64,000 nt of DNA from Flammeovirgaceae bacterium (GCA_020635915.1 JACJYU010000001.1:1240001-1304000), one strand, 5' to 3'. Counted from the stretch's first letter, positions 47,646 through 58,621 are shown. Made by a program: numbers and translations. Notes: a model not told the origin generated them from the letters alone.

Positions 47646-47709
47646 ATTGCACACATTTGCAAAGCCGCACAGGCCGACCCACAACCCAAGCTTTGCAAAA
47701 GAGTGCAAT
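47646..47709 (+). repeat. Cargo-boundary hairpin, left end of giant cassette 4
   Basis: ATTGCAC (47646-47652)/GTGCAAT (47703-47709), internal loop ACAT/AAGA, TTGCAAAGC (47657-47665)/GCTTTGCAA (47690-47698), 24-nt loop. The stems are the same as in the left hairpin of giant 3; only loop bases differ. Confidence 0.87.
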
Positions 47710-47788
47710 TTTGTCATCGCTCGATAAAGAAAAACACAAAATAATTCATAGATTTGACCTTTACAGACAAGCGCTTTAATTACAAGCT

Positions 47789-48073
47789 ATGTTAGGTCAA
47801 AGACTCAGAGAGTTGAGGGAGAAAAAAGGGATGCTTCTTCGAGAGGTTGCAGCACATCTTGAAATCGACACTGCTATGATAAGCAAGATCGAAAGAGAAG
47901 AAAAAAGCTGCAAAAGAGAGCACATTATAAAGTTGGCCAAGCTGCTTGATTCAAGCGAACAGGAACTCACTGTACTATGGCTTTCTGATAGCATCTATCC
48001 TATTGTAAAAGACGAAACCTTTGGGATAAAGGCACTCGACCAAGTAAAGAAAAGATTGAAAAAACTTGAATAG
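47789..48073 (+). CDS. XRE-family transcriptional regulator of the defence operon
   Basis: 94 residues. Residues 4-60 are a Cro/C1-type helix-turn-helix (LRELREKKGMLLREVAAHLE, then DTAMISKIEREEKS), followed by a short helical tail. Regulators like this often precede restriction-type operons and delay or repress effector expression. First gene after the left hairpin; the next gene overlaps its stop by 8 bases, so the two are co-transcribed. Confidence 0.85.
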   Translation: MLGQRLRELREKKGMLLREVAAHLEIDTAMISKIEREEKSCKREHIIKLAKLLDSSEQELTVLWLSDSIYPIVKDETFGIKALDQVKKRLKKLE

Positions 48074-51000
48074 AACAGACTTACATACGGATACGACCTT
48101 TTTTACAAATGAGCCTGGTTCAACATTGTTAGACAGATTCATGAGAACCCTTAAAGACACACAATACTTTGATGTGTTGGTAGGCTATTTCCGCTCCTCT
48201 GGGTTTTACCAGATGTATGAGGCCATCGAAAAGGTGGATAAGACAAGAATTCTTGTTGGACTAGGTGTTGATGAAGAATCGTACAAAACCATTAATGAGT
48301 ACCAGAATCAAACAGTAATGGACTTTGATTCTCATGCCAATGCCAAAAAAGAGTACCAAAAGAACCTGATCAAGGAAATCGAAAAATCAAAAGAGGTTGA
48401 CAAACGACTGGAAATCGGAATTAGGAAATTCATTGAGTTCCTTCAAACAGACTGTCCAGACAAAGACCTTGACATCAGGCAAAGAGGTAACGGCAAGAAA
48501 CTCGAAATCAAAGCCTACCCTTCTAAAAATATTCACGCCAAAGTTTACATCAGCCGCTATCATGAAGATGATAAGGAATACGGCTCAGTAATAACAGGGT
48601 CAAGCAACTTTTCCCTTTCCGGTTTGGTGGCCAACCGAGAATTCAATGTGCAGCTTAAAGACCGTAGAGATGTTGACTACGCTCTGGATCAATTCGAAAA
48701 CCTGTGGAAAGATGCGGTTGATATATCGGAAGAGTTCGTTGATGCAGTCAAGAATAAAACCTGGCTTAACGACACTATCCTGCCTTATGAACTATATCTA
48801 AAGTTGATTTACGAGTACATGCAGGAAGACATTAATCTGGAAGAAAACTTCGAGTCTTTCTTGCCGGAAGGTTTTATGAAACTGGATTACCAGGAGCAAG
48901 CTGTACGACAAGCCATGAAAAAGCTTGAGGAATACAACGGTGTATTCCTTGCTGATGTAGTGGGTCTTGGTAAAACTTTTATTACTGCTCAATTGCTTCA
49001 ACAACTGAGAGGAAAAATGCTCATTATCTGTCCGCCTGTTCTTAAAGACTACTGGGAACAGAGCTTGATGGATTTTCGAGTCCCAGCCAAAGTAGAATCA
49101 CTTGGTAAATTGGAACATATCATCCGTAAAGGTATCGACCGATGGGATTACATTGTGGTAGATGAGGCACACCGTTTCAGAAATGAAGCCACTCAATCTT
49201 ATGCTGATCTTCTGGACATATGCCGCGGCAAGAAGGTCATTCTTGTTGGTGCAACCCCATTGAACAATACCATTGATGACATTTTCGCGCAATTAAAACT
49301 TTTTCAGGCACCCAAAAACTCAAACATTCCGGGAATTATCAATTTGGAGAAGTTCTTCAATAGCCTTAGAAAAAGACTGAAGAAGTTTGAAAAGCACGAT
49401 CCCGAATACCATGAGATGATTCATGAAGTCTCAAAGGAAATTCGGGAAAGAATACTCAAGTATGTAATGGTGCGAAGAACCCGGAATGATGTCATGAAGT
49501 ATTTCAAGAAGGACATGGAGCAGCAGGGTCTGGTCTTTCCTGACATGCAGAATCCGCAAAAGATCATCTATGAGTATGAAGGTGCGATTGAAGACGTTTT
49601 TAATCAAACTATACGGCACCTAACTGAGTTTCGGTATGCGCGCTATGTGCCGCTGCTTTACTACACCGGCAATAAAGGACTAACAGAATTTGAGAAACAG
49701 CAACAACGCAATGTGGGCGGTTTCATGAAGGGTATTTTAGTGAAGCGTCTGGAAAGTTCCTTTTTTGCTTTCAAAAAAAGTGTTCAACGATTTATAAAGT
49801 CTTATGAGCGCTTTATTGATATGTACAATGATGGAACGGTTTACATCAGCAAAAAAGTGAATGTCTATGACCTGCTGGACAATGACGACTTAGAAAAGCT
49901 AGAAAAAGCAGTTGAGGAAGAAAGGGCACAGAAGTATGAATCCAAAGATTTTCGAAAAGACTTCTTGACTGATTTGAAGCACGACTTAGAATTACTCAGG
50001 CAGGTATGGGGCTTATGGAAGGATGTGGATGAAGACCCTAAACTAGAAAAGTTCATTGAGGAACTCAAAAGGCATGAGAAACTCAAAAAGAAACACCTTG
50101 TCATCTTCTCGGAATCTAAAGAAACAGGCGACTACCTCTATGAGAACCTAATCAAGGTTTTTCCTAATCAGGTCATGTTTTATTCCAGTAAAGGCGGTAG
50201 GCATACCGATAAAAAACTGACTTCGAAGCACACCATCGCTCGGGATATGATTCTCGAGAATTTCGATCCCGGTTCAAAAACACCGGCCAATGATCTGAGA
50301 ATTCTGATTGCTACAGACATTCTTGCGGAAGGTATCAACCTGCACCGTTCGAACGTGCTTATCAATTACGATTTGCCTTGGAACCCGACTCGCGTTTTAC
50401 AGCGAGCAGGTCGTGTAAATCGTTTGGGTACGAAGCATCCAAACGTTTATATCTTCAACTTCTTCCCCACCACCCAATCCGATGAACACTTGGGACTGGA
50501 AGTGAACATCACCAATAAGCTTCAAATGTTTCACGACATTTTAGGGGAAGACGCCAAATACCTGTCCGATGGTGAGGAAGTAAGCAGTCAGGAACTTTTC
50601 GACACTTTGAATAACAAAAAGGCTTACACGGGTGAAGATGAAGAAGGCGATTCGGAGTTGAAGTATCTGGAAATGATGCGCAACCTCCGTGACAATGATC
50701 CTGACCTTTTTGACCGAATTAAAAAACTACCCAAAAAAGCTCGTTCAGGGAGGAAAGTCGTAAATAATGAAGATGAGAAGCTCATTACCTTCTTCCGATT
50801 GGGTAAGCTGAAAAAGTTTTACATGACCAATGGTTCTGAAGCTCTTGAGCTAGACTTCTTTAACGCGGCCTATCTTCTGGAATGTGAACCGAACACCAAA
50901 AGAGCCTCCATTCCCTCAGAGCAGTATTTCAAAATGCTTGAAATCAATAAGGCTCGATTTGAATTGGATACCACGCAAAACGAAGATGACAAAGGAAGTG

Positions 51001-51302
51001 GCGGTGCATCCAATGTGAAGTACATTGAAAAGCGCATGCGGGATGTCGCCTTTCGCAGATACAAGGGTTTTACAGACTCTGATGAAGAATTCATTTTAGG
51101 CGTGAAGCAGATGATTCAGCAAGGCTTGATGGCCAAAAAGACAGCCCAGAAGATCAAAAAGGAATTGGAGCAGGAAGATGATCCGTTGAAAATGCTTTAC
51201 ATCCTTCAGCGAAACATCAGGTCAGTAGCTGTTGAAGAAATTCAAAATGGAAAATCCCCCATCGCAAGGGAAGTAATATTATCAGGATATCTATTGAAGT
51301 AA
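48066..51302 (+). CDS. PLD-nuclease/SNF2-helicase fusion
   Basis: 1078 residues from TTG 48066, the only start that keeps the complete PLD domain. A phospholipase D-like nuclease domain (about 15-215) shows H157-A-K159 and GSSNFS near 181. An SNF2-type helicase follows: DVVGLGKT (about 298), DEAH (about 366), and C-terminal motifs ATDILAEGINLH and QRAGRVNRLG (about 750-788). A helical C-terminal part follows. SNF2 proteins act with methylases in DISARM-like and related systems. It is followed after one base by the methylase gene. Confidence 0.85.
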   Translation: MNRTDLHTDTTFFTNEPGSTLLDRFMRTLKDTQYFDVLVGYFRSSGFYQMYEAIEKVDKTRILVGLGVDEESYKTINEYQNQTVMDFDSHANAKKEYQKNLIKEIEKSKEVDKRLEIGIRKFIEFLQTDCPDKDLDIRQRGNGKKLEIKAYPSKNIHAKVYISRYHEDDKEYGSVITGSSNFSLSGLVANREFNVQLKDRRDVDYALDQFENLWKDAVDISEEFVDAVKNKTWLNDTILPYELYLKLIYEYMQEDINLEENFESFLPEGFMKLDYQEQAVRQAMKKLEEYNGVFLADVVGLGKTFITAQLLQQLRGKMLIICPPVLKDYWEQSLMDFRVPAKVESLGKLEHIIRKGIDRWDYIVVDEAHRFRNEATQSYADLLDICRGKKVILVGATPLNNTIDDIFAQLKLFQAPKNSNIPGIINLEKFFNSLRKRLKKFEKHDPEYHEMIHEVSKEIRERILKYVMVRRTRNDVMKYFKKDMEQQGLVFPDMQNPQKIIYEYEGAIEDVFNQTIRHLTEFRYARYVPLLYYTGNKGLTEFEKQQQRNVGGFMKGILVKRLESSFFAFKKSVQRFIKSYERFIDMYNDGTVYISKKVNVYDLLDNDDLEKLEKAVEEERAQKYESKDFRKDFLTDLKHDLELLRQVWGLWKDVDEDPKLEKFIEELKRHEKLKKKHLVIFSESKETGDYLYENLIKVFPNQVMFYSSKGGRHTDKKLTSKHTIARDMILENFDPGSKTPANDLRILIATDILAEGINLHRSNVLINYDLPWNPTRVLQRAGRVNRLGTKHPNVYIFNFFPTTQSDEHLGLEVNITNKLQMFHDILGEDAKYLSDGEEVSSQELFDTLNNKKAYTGEDEEGDSELKYLEMMRNLRDNDPDLFDRIKKLPKKARSGRKVVNNEDEKLITFFRLGKLKKFYMTNGSEALELDFFNAAYLLECEPNTKRASIPSEQYFKMLEINKARFELDTTQNEDDKGSGGASNVKYIEKRMRDVAFRRYKGFTDSDEEFILGVKQMIQQGLMAKKTAQKIKKELEQEDDPLKMLYILQRNIRSVAVEEIQNGKSPIAREVILSGYLLK

Positions 51303-51303
51303 T

Positions 51304-54300
51304 ATGGAAAAAAAGCAGGCACAGGATTATATCAAGCAAGTTCTGAATTCCCGATTCGATCAGGAACAATTTGAGCTGTTTGTCAGAAACCTGCTCAATG
51401 AGTTTGAACCAAGAGACAATAATTACAGTGGAAACCTGATCCCAGAAGCTTTTCGCGACCATATTGCTCATTATAAGCGTATCGGGAAATATACTGACCC
51501 GGAGGGGGAACCGATGGACATTCTTATTGTCCAAACCCGCTCGGTAAACAAACTGGAACGCACCCGTACTGCCCTGCGAAATTTTGTGGTTCGGCACCTT
51601 AAAAACTTTGATAAGTACTATGCTCTTGTTGCTTTCTACTCCAAAGAGGACAACGGTGAAGAATGGCGATTATCCTTAGTAAAAATTGATATTGAGCAGG
51701 AGCGCACCGACAAGGGTAAGATCAAAGCGAAGGAAGAGATTGTTCCAGCCAAGCGATTCTCGTACCTGGTAGGTGTGCATGAAGATGCCTATACCGCTCA
51801 ACGGCAACTGCTACCGCTATTGGTCAACGACCACAGCAACCCTCTGGTAGTAAAGGAAAAGGATGGCGATGGAAGTATTGAGGGTGCTTTTAGCATTGAG
51901 AAGGTTACGGATGAATTCTATGAGCAATACAAAGAACTCTACCTCAAGCTGACGGAAAATGCCCGCTTGACCAAAGCACTGGAAAAGGAAGGTTTGGACT
52001 CTGTACGTTTTGTCAAGAAACTACTTGGGCAGATCGTCTTCCTCTATTTCCTGCAAAAGAAAGGTTGGCTAGGTGTACCGAAAGATCAAAAAATGGGAAG
52101 CGGTTCCAAGCGTTTTCTACAAGACCGATTTTTAGCAGTGGAAAAAGCCGGAGGTAACTATTTCAATGATTTTCTGCGCTACCTGTTTTATGCGGCATTG
52201 GCTAGAGAGCATAATGATGAAGGAATCAAATACTATTTCAAGCGACTCGGTTGTAAAATTCCTTTCCTTAATGGTGGTTTATTTGAAGCGGATTACGACT
52301 GGGAGAAAGCAAACATCTCTATTCCCAACGAACTGTTTAGAAACAATGAAAAAAACAAAGCCGGTGACAAAGGCACAGGTATTTTGGACGTTTTCGACCG
52401 ATACAACTTCACTATTAAGGAAGATGAACCGCTGGAAAAAGAAGTAGCCGTTGACCCGGAGATGCTTGGAAAAGTCTTTGAAAACATGCTCGAAATCACC
52501 GAGCGGAAAAGCAAAGGCGCTTTCTATACGCCCAGAGAGATTGTGCATTATATGTGTCAGGAAAGCCTGATTCATTATTTGGATAATACCTTAAATGAAT
52601 ACACCGAAAGCTACCAGGCTTTTGACAGTGACCAAACCAGTTTGTTTGGTGGTAGCACTAATAGGAAAGGCAACCTGAAGATCGAGCTCGAAAACAAAGG
52701 TGATATCCGTGTGCCTAAAGAAGACATTGACCAATTGATACGGCAAGGTCATTTGGTGTTGGAACATGAAACTACGGTAACCGGAAAAGGCAAGGAAACC
52801 AAAAGCTATCAATACAAACTGCCTGAAAGCATTCGTACTCATGCTAAAAAATTGGATGATGCACTGGCAGATATAAAGATCTGTGACCCGGCCATCGGTT
52901 CAGGCGCCTTTCCGGTGGGCTTGTTACAGGAAATTGTAACAGCTCGTATGGTATTGAACTCCTTCCTGCAAAACGAGAAGCACACACCCTATTACCTGAA
53001 GCGCCATGCCATACAGGAAAGCATTTACGGGGTAGACATTGATGCCAGTGCCATTGACATTGCCCGCTTGCGGTTGTGGCTTTCCATGATTGTGGATGAG
53101 GAGGACTATAATACGATTGATGCACTACCTAATCTAGATTATAAAATTGTTTGCGGGAATTCTCTAATTGGTATGCCGGAGAGTTCTATGCGGGACTTGA
53201 AGGTTGAGGCCGAATTGGAAAAGATGAAAGAGGAGTTTTTCAATGAAACCAATGAAACTAAAAAGAAAGCACTACGCCAAAACATCAATCAAAAAATCAG
53301 GCAATTACTCGATTCTGCTGAAAGCTTTGCCGGCTACAAAATTGATTTTGACTTCAAACTTTATTTTTCCGAGGTATGGCATTACAAAAATGGTTTTGAT
53401 GTTGTCATAGGCAACCCCCCATACGGTGCTAAGGTTGAGAAATGGGAAAAGGATACATTCAGGAATCAATACCCTGATCTAGAGTTCAAGATAGACAGCT
53501 ATGAAGTTTTTATATTAAAATCCAATTATTTGATGAGACCTAGAGGCGTAACTTCTTACATTATTCCAAGCGGCCTCATTGATAATTTTTATTCAAAAAA
53601 GATTAGGCGTAACTTGCTGAATCAAAGAATATTAGAGATAATAGAATTAGATGATAAAGTCTTCAAGGTAGCAGTCGTTCATTCAATGATTATAACATGG
53701 TCAAGAGTTAACCTTAATAATTATTCTATCAAATGTAAAATTGGGTCGATTGAAGAAAAGAATGCATTCATAGCAAATCAGACCCACTTCTTGCAAGAGG
53801 AAAATTATAATTTCTCTCTTAGAAAAGTTGAATTTCTGCCTCTTCTTCGGAAGATATATCAAGAAACTTTAGCACTCGAGGAGATATTTAAGATTAAGGA
53901 TGGTATTGATACAGGAAATAATAAAGAGTTTGTTTCAAAAGAAGAAATTCCAGGTTGGAAGCCCTTGATTGGCGGTTCTGACATCAACCGTTGGACTATT
54001 TTAAATTGGCGTTATGTAAACTATGGTAATCACTTAGCAAATCCAAGAGATCCTGAACTTTTTGAGAATCCTAAAATAATCATTCGTGAAACAGGTGATA
54101 GAATTATTGCCACACTTGATGAAAAGGGATTTTATGCATTGTCTACTCTCTATTCTGGCTTTGTGCTGGATCATAAGTTTGATTTGAGAGCAATTCTAGC
54201 AATGTTGCATTCAGAAATAATTCACTTTCTAATGGTTTTAATCGCTTTTGGTAGAACTAAAGGTGCGTTCACAAAGACCAGAATATTTCACTATTATTCT

Positions 54301-54660
54301 TTACCAATTCCTAATTGCCTGCTTACACACCAAGCTCCATTATGTACAATTGTAGACTACATGTTATGTATTGCTCCAAAAAAACACAACAACTTACTTC
54401 AGGCATTTTTTCAGTCGTTGCTGGATGCCGCATTCTATGAGCTTTATTTGTCAGAGGAGATTCAAGCAGCCAAAAAGCAAATCCTTTCCCACTTAGACGA
54501 CCTTAAGCCCATTGCGGAAGATATGACAGATGAAGAGAAACTCGCCATCATCCAAAGCGAGTTTGAGCGGCTCTACGACCCAAACCACCCGGTGCGCAAC
54601 AACCTTGAAACGCTGGATAGTGTGGAGGAGGTGAGAATTATTAAGGAGGCGTTGAAATGA
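51304..54660 (+). CDS. Eco57I/PglX-like N6-adenine methyltransferase with specificity domain
   Basis: 1118 residues. N-terminal part of about 390 residues, then a linking YTPREIVHYM, SAM motif CDPAIGSGAF (about 527) and catalytic NPPY (about 702). The C-terminal TaqI-like recognition region (about 850-1040) includes GVDIDASAIDIARLRLWLSM before it and WKPLIGGSDINRW within it. The long N-terminal region may carry a degenerate nuclease domain, which I could not confirm. It marks self DNA for the operon or acts as a sensor as in BREX PglX. Overlaps the next gene by four bases. Confidence 0.85.
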   Translation: MEKKQAQDYIKQVLNSRFDQEQFELFVRNLLNEFEPRDNNYSGNLIPEAFRDHIAHYKRIGKYTDPEGEPMDILIVQTRSVNKLERTRTALRNFVVRHLKNFDKYYALVAFYSKEDNGEEWRLSLVKIDIEQERTDKGKIKAKEEIVPAKRFSYLVGVHEDAYTAQRQLLPLLVNDHSNPLVVKEKDGDGSIEGAFSIEKVTDEFYEQYKELYLKLTENARLTKALEKEGLDSVRFVKKLLGQIVFLYFLQKKGWLGVPKDQKMGSGSKRFLQDRFLAVEKAGGNYFNDFLRYLFYAALAREHNDEGIKYYFKRLGCKIPFLNGGLFEADYDWEKANISIPNELFRNNEKNKAGDKGTGILDVFDRYNFTIKEDEPLEKEVAVDPEMLGKVFENMLEITERKSKGAFYTPREIVHYMCQESLIHYLDNTLNEYTESYQAFDSDQTSLFGGSTNRKGNLKIELENKGDIRVPKEDIDQLIRQGHLVLEHETTVTGKGKETKSYQYKLPESIRTHAKKLDDALADIKICDPAIGSGAFPVGLLQEIVTARMVLNSFLQNEKHTPYYLKRHAIQESIYGVDIDASAIDIARLRLWLSMIVDEEDYNTIDALPNLDYKIVCGNSLIGMPESSMRDLKVEAELEKMKEEFFNETNETKKKALRQNINQKIRQLLDSAESFAGYKIDFDFKLYFSEVWHYKNGFDVVIGNPPYGAKVEKWEKDTFRNQYPDLEFKIDSYEVFILKSNYLMRPRGVTSYIIPSGLIDNFYSKKIRRNLLNQRILEIIELDDKVFKVAVVHSMIITWSRVNLNNYSIKCKIGSIEEKNAFIANQTHFLQEENYNFSLRKVEFLPLLRKIYQETLALEEIFKIKDGIDTGNNKEFVSKEEIPGWKPLIGGSDINRWTILNWRYVNYGNHLANPRDPELFENPKIIIRETGDRIIATLDEKGFYALSTLYSGFVLDHKFDLRAILAMLHSEIIHFLMVLIAFGRTKGAFTKTRIFHYYSLPIPNCLLTHQAPLCTIVDYMLCIAPKKHNNLLQAFFQSLLDAAFYELYLSEEIQAAKKQILSHLDDLKPIAEDMTDEEKLAIIQSEFERLYDPNHPVRNNLETLDSVEEVRIIKEALK

Positions 54661-55460
54661 ATGTGGTTTACGAACATATCGAGACCACCAAAAGAAACTA
54701 TCATGGCATTTCGCTGGATGAGACTGAATGCCGTGACCATTTGCAAGGACCTGTAAAAGATAATTTGCTAGACCGGGAAGAATGGCAGGATTCTCTGGCT
54801 AGGCTTCGTGCGCTGCGGGATGAAACGGGATTTGATGCAAGTGAAGAGTTGTTGGCCGATATTCAGGCATTGGAAAATGAAGAACTTGAAACACAGCAAT
54901 TCCGGGTTGGAGAAGCCTATGCTGAGATCGTGCTGGAACAGGAGTTTTCATGCCGCTTCCACTGGAATGAAAACCGAGATGCCCGAAATCCAAAAGGAAA
55001 CAAGACCGGGGCTGACCTGGTGGGCTTTATTGAAGTAGATGGTCAGATACTGTTCCTGTTTGGTGAGGTCAAGACTTCTTCCGAAACGGTCAACCGGCCA
55101 CCGCAAGTCATGACAAGTAGAAAAGGAATAGAGGCGCAACTTCGCGATTTATACAATGATAGAAGCAAGCGCCTCATCCTGATTTCCTACTTGAAAAACA
55201 AAATGCGCCTTTACCCGGAAGGACATCCATTCAGATCTGATTTTGAAGCCAGCGAAAGGGCTTACTACTCCGGTGATTGCGATTATCAACTTATTGGCGT
55301 TCTGGTACGAGACGTTGATGCAGAGGAGCGAGATGTCTCTGTCAGTTATGGCAGATTAAGGGAGCAGATCTTAGAACCTAAGGGGATCAAGCTTCTTGCT
55401 TTGTATTTACCCATTCAAAAGGAAGAATGGCTGAGTATTATTAACGAGAATCCGGAATGA
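54657..55460 (+). CDS. HamA-like (DUF1837-type) PD-(D/E)XK effector nuclease
   Basis: 267 residues. The centre, NKTGADLVGF followed by FLFGEVKTSSE, gives D120 and E137-V-K139, a PD-(D/E)XK active site with the wording typical of HamA, the nuclease of Hachiman. N-terminal residues 1-90 are helical; a Leu-rich helix and strand (RSKRLILISYL) follow the active site. It overlaps both neighbours by four bases, and the next gene is a Ski2-like helicase, the standard HamA-HamB pairing. Called from motif and context; a plain Mrr-like nuclease is the alternative. Confidence 0.7.
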   Translation: MNVVYEHIETTKRNYHGISLDETECRDHLQGPVKDNLLDREEWQDSLARLRALRDETGFDASEELLADIQALENEELETQQFRVGEAYAEIVLEQEFSCRFHWNENRDARNPKGNKTGADLVGFIEVDGQILFLFGEVKTSSETVNRPPQVMTSRKGIEAQLRDLYNDRSKRLILISYLKNKMRLYPEGHPFRSDFEASERAYYSGDCDYQLIGVLVRDVDAEERDVSVSYGRLREQILEPKGIKLLALYLPIQKEEWLSIINENPE

Positions 55461-58400
55461 GCATTCAGTTTAAATATAACCTACTCGAACAAGCATATCC
55501 TGATATGCTGGCCGGGATAGGTATGCTCATTCAGAAAGGAAAACTGTCCAAAAGGTTTGAATCGGTTGAACTTTCACAAGAGGACACCCAGCAACTTGAA
55601 AAAGCAAAGGAGCTGTGCGAATTAAAAATTGTTGAGCAATGGGAAAGGCGTGATACCGAAGACTTCAAGGCACTTTGTTCAACCTATTTCGATATAGCCA
55701 CCCAAATTCCTGCCAACGTTGAGAGCGAATACTACATTTATGAACAATTTAAAGTCATCGCTTTCGGCTACCTTGGAGAGCACTGGCACTTTGCAAGGCA
55801 ATATCTGAAAGCGAATCGCACGACTATTGATGAACTCGGATATGTTGAAGACTGGAACAAAAGAATCCTCACCCTTTGCTTTAAAGCACTGGTCAGTCTA
55901 GTTATAAAAAATTCTTGGCACGAAGCTGATCAAGCGGTGCAGCTCATCAATCAGCTTCGGGGTGAGCAGAGTGATTTCGAAAGTCGTTTTCTCAATCAAG
56001 TAAACGAAGAAAGCCGTCCTTACGGAGCCGCTGAACTGGTTTCCTTATACCACTTCGCGAAAAGCATTGAAATACTTGGTCAGTACTTAATTGAAGGCAG
56101 ACCCCTTGAGCCTGAAACGCAACTCCATTATCATTTGAACCTATCCAGTGAGTTTGCAAAGAAATCAGGAAATATCAGCCTGAGCTTATTGTACCAATTC
56201 TTTGAAGCACTGGCGGTGAAAATGGTTCGCAATACCATTTGGTATACCACTAGAGGGGTAAATAATTGGGTTACCCGCTTTAACCAGTTTATTTCGAAGC
56301 AAGACGAAAAGGGTGTTTTCGAATTGCTGTACCCACAAAGAGAATCCATTATCGATGGTGAATTACTGAACCCTGCCCACAGAGCCATTGTGGTCAATCT
56401 TCCCACCTCGAGTGGAAAAACGATGATTGCGGAGTATCGGATCCTTCAGGCATTGAATCAATTCGAGCAACAAGGTGGTTGGGTAGCTTATGTAGTCCCT
56501 ACCAAAGCTTTGGTAAACCAAATTTATATTCAACTTAGGAGGGATTTGGGCTCCATTGGCATTCAGGTTGAAAAAGCCAGTGGAGCTATCGATTTGGATG
56601 GATTTGAGCAGCACCTGGTGGAGGAAAGCGGCAACAGGACCGAGTTTGATATTCTTGTCACTACCTATGAGAAAATGAACTTGTTGGTGCGGCAAGGCTT
56701 GGGAACAACCACTGAAAGACCTTTGGTGCTCACAGTAGTAGATGAAGCACACAATATTGAGGAGGAGTCACGGGGACTTACCCTTGAGTTTCTGTTGTCC
56801 ACAATCAAGAATGATTGTGAAGAAGCTAATTTCCTCTTGATGACACCGGATATATCGAACTCCACCGAAGTTGTTGACTGGTTAGCCGGAGACAGAGGAA
56901 ATGTGGTTAACCTTGAACTCGATTGGTGGCAGCCCAATGAACGGGTGGTGGGAGCTATTGAAGTCAGTGGAAGGGCAAGGACGTATGACCTGTTACTCCG
57001 CACGCTTCATACTGAAAAAGGAACTTATGAAATCGGTGAAGCCATTCCATTAGCTCATATAGAAAATGCGGAACAGACAAAATCTCAAGTAAGCAATTCG
57101 AAAATTCGTATTGCAAGCTGTGCTTCAGGCGAGATATTAAATTTAGCCAATCCCATCATCGTATTGGCCGCTGATCCATCGGAAACCTACACCATCGCAG
57201 AAAATCTTTATAAGAAATCCGACAACGAATTTGAATCGGACCAAGACATTGAACTTTTAATCCGGCTGGTTCAAAGTGAGCTCGGGAGGGATTTCCCCTT
57301 AGCGAGGTTTTTGAGGCGTAGAATTGCAGTTCATAGTTCAGCCTTACCAGATGACATCCGGTTTTTTATTGAAGACCTGATGGCTCAAGAAAAACTTCAG
57401 GCCTTGGTGGCAACAACAACGATTGCGCAGGGGATAAACTTCCCTGTTTCAGCCGTTGTATTGGGAGCATACAATTATCCTTTCAGAGGACCTATGCCAG
57501 TCCGCGATTTTTGGAATCTCGCTGGTAGAGTCGGTCGTGCAGGTCAAGATAGCATGGGCTGGGTAGGAATAGCAGTAAGAAATGAACAGGACTTGTTGAC
57601 TGCTGGTGAATATGTCCGAAAGGCATCAGACGAATTGCGCTCACAATTGACGAGTGTAATTGATGAAGCGCTAAAACGCCCTTTGGAAAACCTTGAGAGA
57701 TGGTTATGGTTTGATGAAAGATGGTCTGCAATCTTGCAATATATTTCTCATTTACGCAGACAAACGGAGCAACAAGACACCTTCCTGGCACAGCTTGAAC
57801 AGAAACTTCAAGATACTTTTGGCTTTAGACAACTTCCTAATGAGAAGAAAGCCTTTTTTAGAAATCATATTAGGTCCTACGCAAGTAACTTATCACTAAT
57901 TGATGCTGAAAGGTCTGATAAAACCGGATTTTCCACAGTATCAATTAACCAAATGCTTTATAGACTGAGGCAAGAAGGACTTTCTAGTCAGGATTGGCAG
58001 AAAACTCAATTGTTTTCTGAACAAAATCAAAGCATGCAGAAATTGATAGGCATAATGCTCCAAGCCTATGAGATACAAAAGTCAATTGAGCGGTTGAAAA
58101 CTGGTCAGGCTATTGATCAAACTAGCATTGCGCGATTGGTGATTGATTGGGTGAACGGAAGAGATATTGCAGCCATTGCCTCCAGATTTTATCCAAGGGC
58201 AGATACGCAAGTCGCCATTCAGAAGACTACGAAGGCTCTTTTCAGCATAGTTACTAATGCAGCAACCTGGGGACTTGCAGCTATGCAGAAAATACCAACC
58301 AGCGGAATAGACTGGGATAGTCTTTCAGAAATCGAAAAGAAGCGCATGGCAAATCTCCCGGCCTATTTGCACTATGGAGTCAATACCGATGAAGGCGTAC

Positions 58401-58621
58401 TGATGCGAAAAAATAATGTGCCCCGAAGCATTGCGAACCGCTTAGGTGAAGTATACAGCAATTCAATCGGTGGTGAGATATTCAACCAGCCTTCGAATGC
58501 GGTTTCCGATTGGATCGGTCAACAAAATATGGAGACCTGGAATCGAGTGATTCCGGCAGGGTCAAGGCTTTCTGGCGAGGACTACAAAAAGATCTGGATG
58601 AAGTTAAATGGTATTCAATGA
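55457..58621 (+). CDS. HamB-like Ski2-type DEAD/DEAH helicase
   Basis: 1054 residues. A helical N-terminal domain of about 290 residues precedes the SF2 core: LPTSSGKT (about 315-322), VVPTKALVNQ, DEAHNIEEE (about 429), STTIAQGINFP-like motif V (about 655) and GRVGRAGQ (about 690). A winged-helix/ratchet-like C-terminal part follows. The LPTSSGKT Walker A and its place after a HamA-like gene suggest Hachiman HamB, which senses DNA damage or invading DNA and releases the nuclease. Ends 9 bases before the split DUF262 gene. Confidence 0.78.
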   Translation: MSIQFKYNLLEQAYPDMLAGIGMLIQKGKLSKRFESVELSQEDTQQLEKAKELCELKIVEQWERRDTEDFKALCSTYFDIATQIPANVESEYYIYEQFKVIAFGYLGEHWHFARQYLKANRTTIDELGYVEDWNKRILTLCFKALVSLVIKNSWHEADQAVQLINQLRGEQSDFESRFLNQVNEESRPYGAAELVSLYHFAKSIEILGQYLIEGRPLEPETQLHYHLNLSSEFAKKSGNISLSLLYQFFEALAVKMVRNTIWYTTRGVNNWVTRFNQFISKQDEKGVFELLYPQRESIIDGELLNPAHRAIVVNLPTSSGKTMIAEYRILQALNQFEQQGGWVAYVVPTKALVNQIYIQLRRDLGSIGIQVEKASGAIDLDGFEQHLVEESGNRTEFDILVTTYEKMNLLVRQGLGTTTERPLVLTVVDEAHNIEEESRGLTLEFLLSTIKNDCEEANFLLMTPDISNSTEVVDWLAGDRGNVVNLELDWWQPNERVVGAIEVSGRARTYDLLLRTLHTEKGTYEIGEAIPLAHIENAEQTKSQVSNSKIRIASCASGEILNLANPIIVLAADPSETYTIAENLYKKSDNEFESDQDIELLIRLVQSELGRDFPLARFLRRRIAVHSSALPDDIRFFIEDLMAQEKLQALVATTTIAQGINFPVSAVVLGAYNYPFRGPMPVRDFWNLAGRVGRAGQDSMGWVGIAVRNEQDLLTAGEYVRKASDELRSQLTSVIDEALKRPLENLERWLWFDERWSAILQYISHLRRQTEQQDTFLAQLEQKLQDTFGFRQLPNEKKAFFRNHIRSYASNLSLIDAERSDKTGFSTVSINQMLYRLRQEGLSSQDWQKTQLFSEQNQSMQKLIGIMLQAYEIQKSIERLKTGQAIDQTSIARLVIDWVNGRDIAAIASRFYPRADTQVAIQKTTKALFSIVTNAATWGLAAMQKIPTSGIDWDSLSEIEKKRMANLPAYLHYGVNTDEGVLMRKNNVPRSIANRLGEVYSNSIGGEIFNQPSNAVSDWIGQQNMETWNRVIPAGSRLSGEDYKKIWMKLNGIQ

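Noticed and set aside
47453..47779. 108-codon ORF in the left shell of giant cassette 4 and its counterpart at 31507
   Set aside because: They overlap the conserved hairpin and attC end; the two versions do not preserve a protein sequence across the shells.
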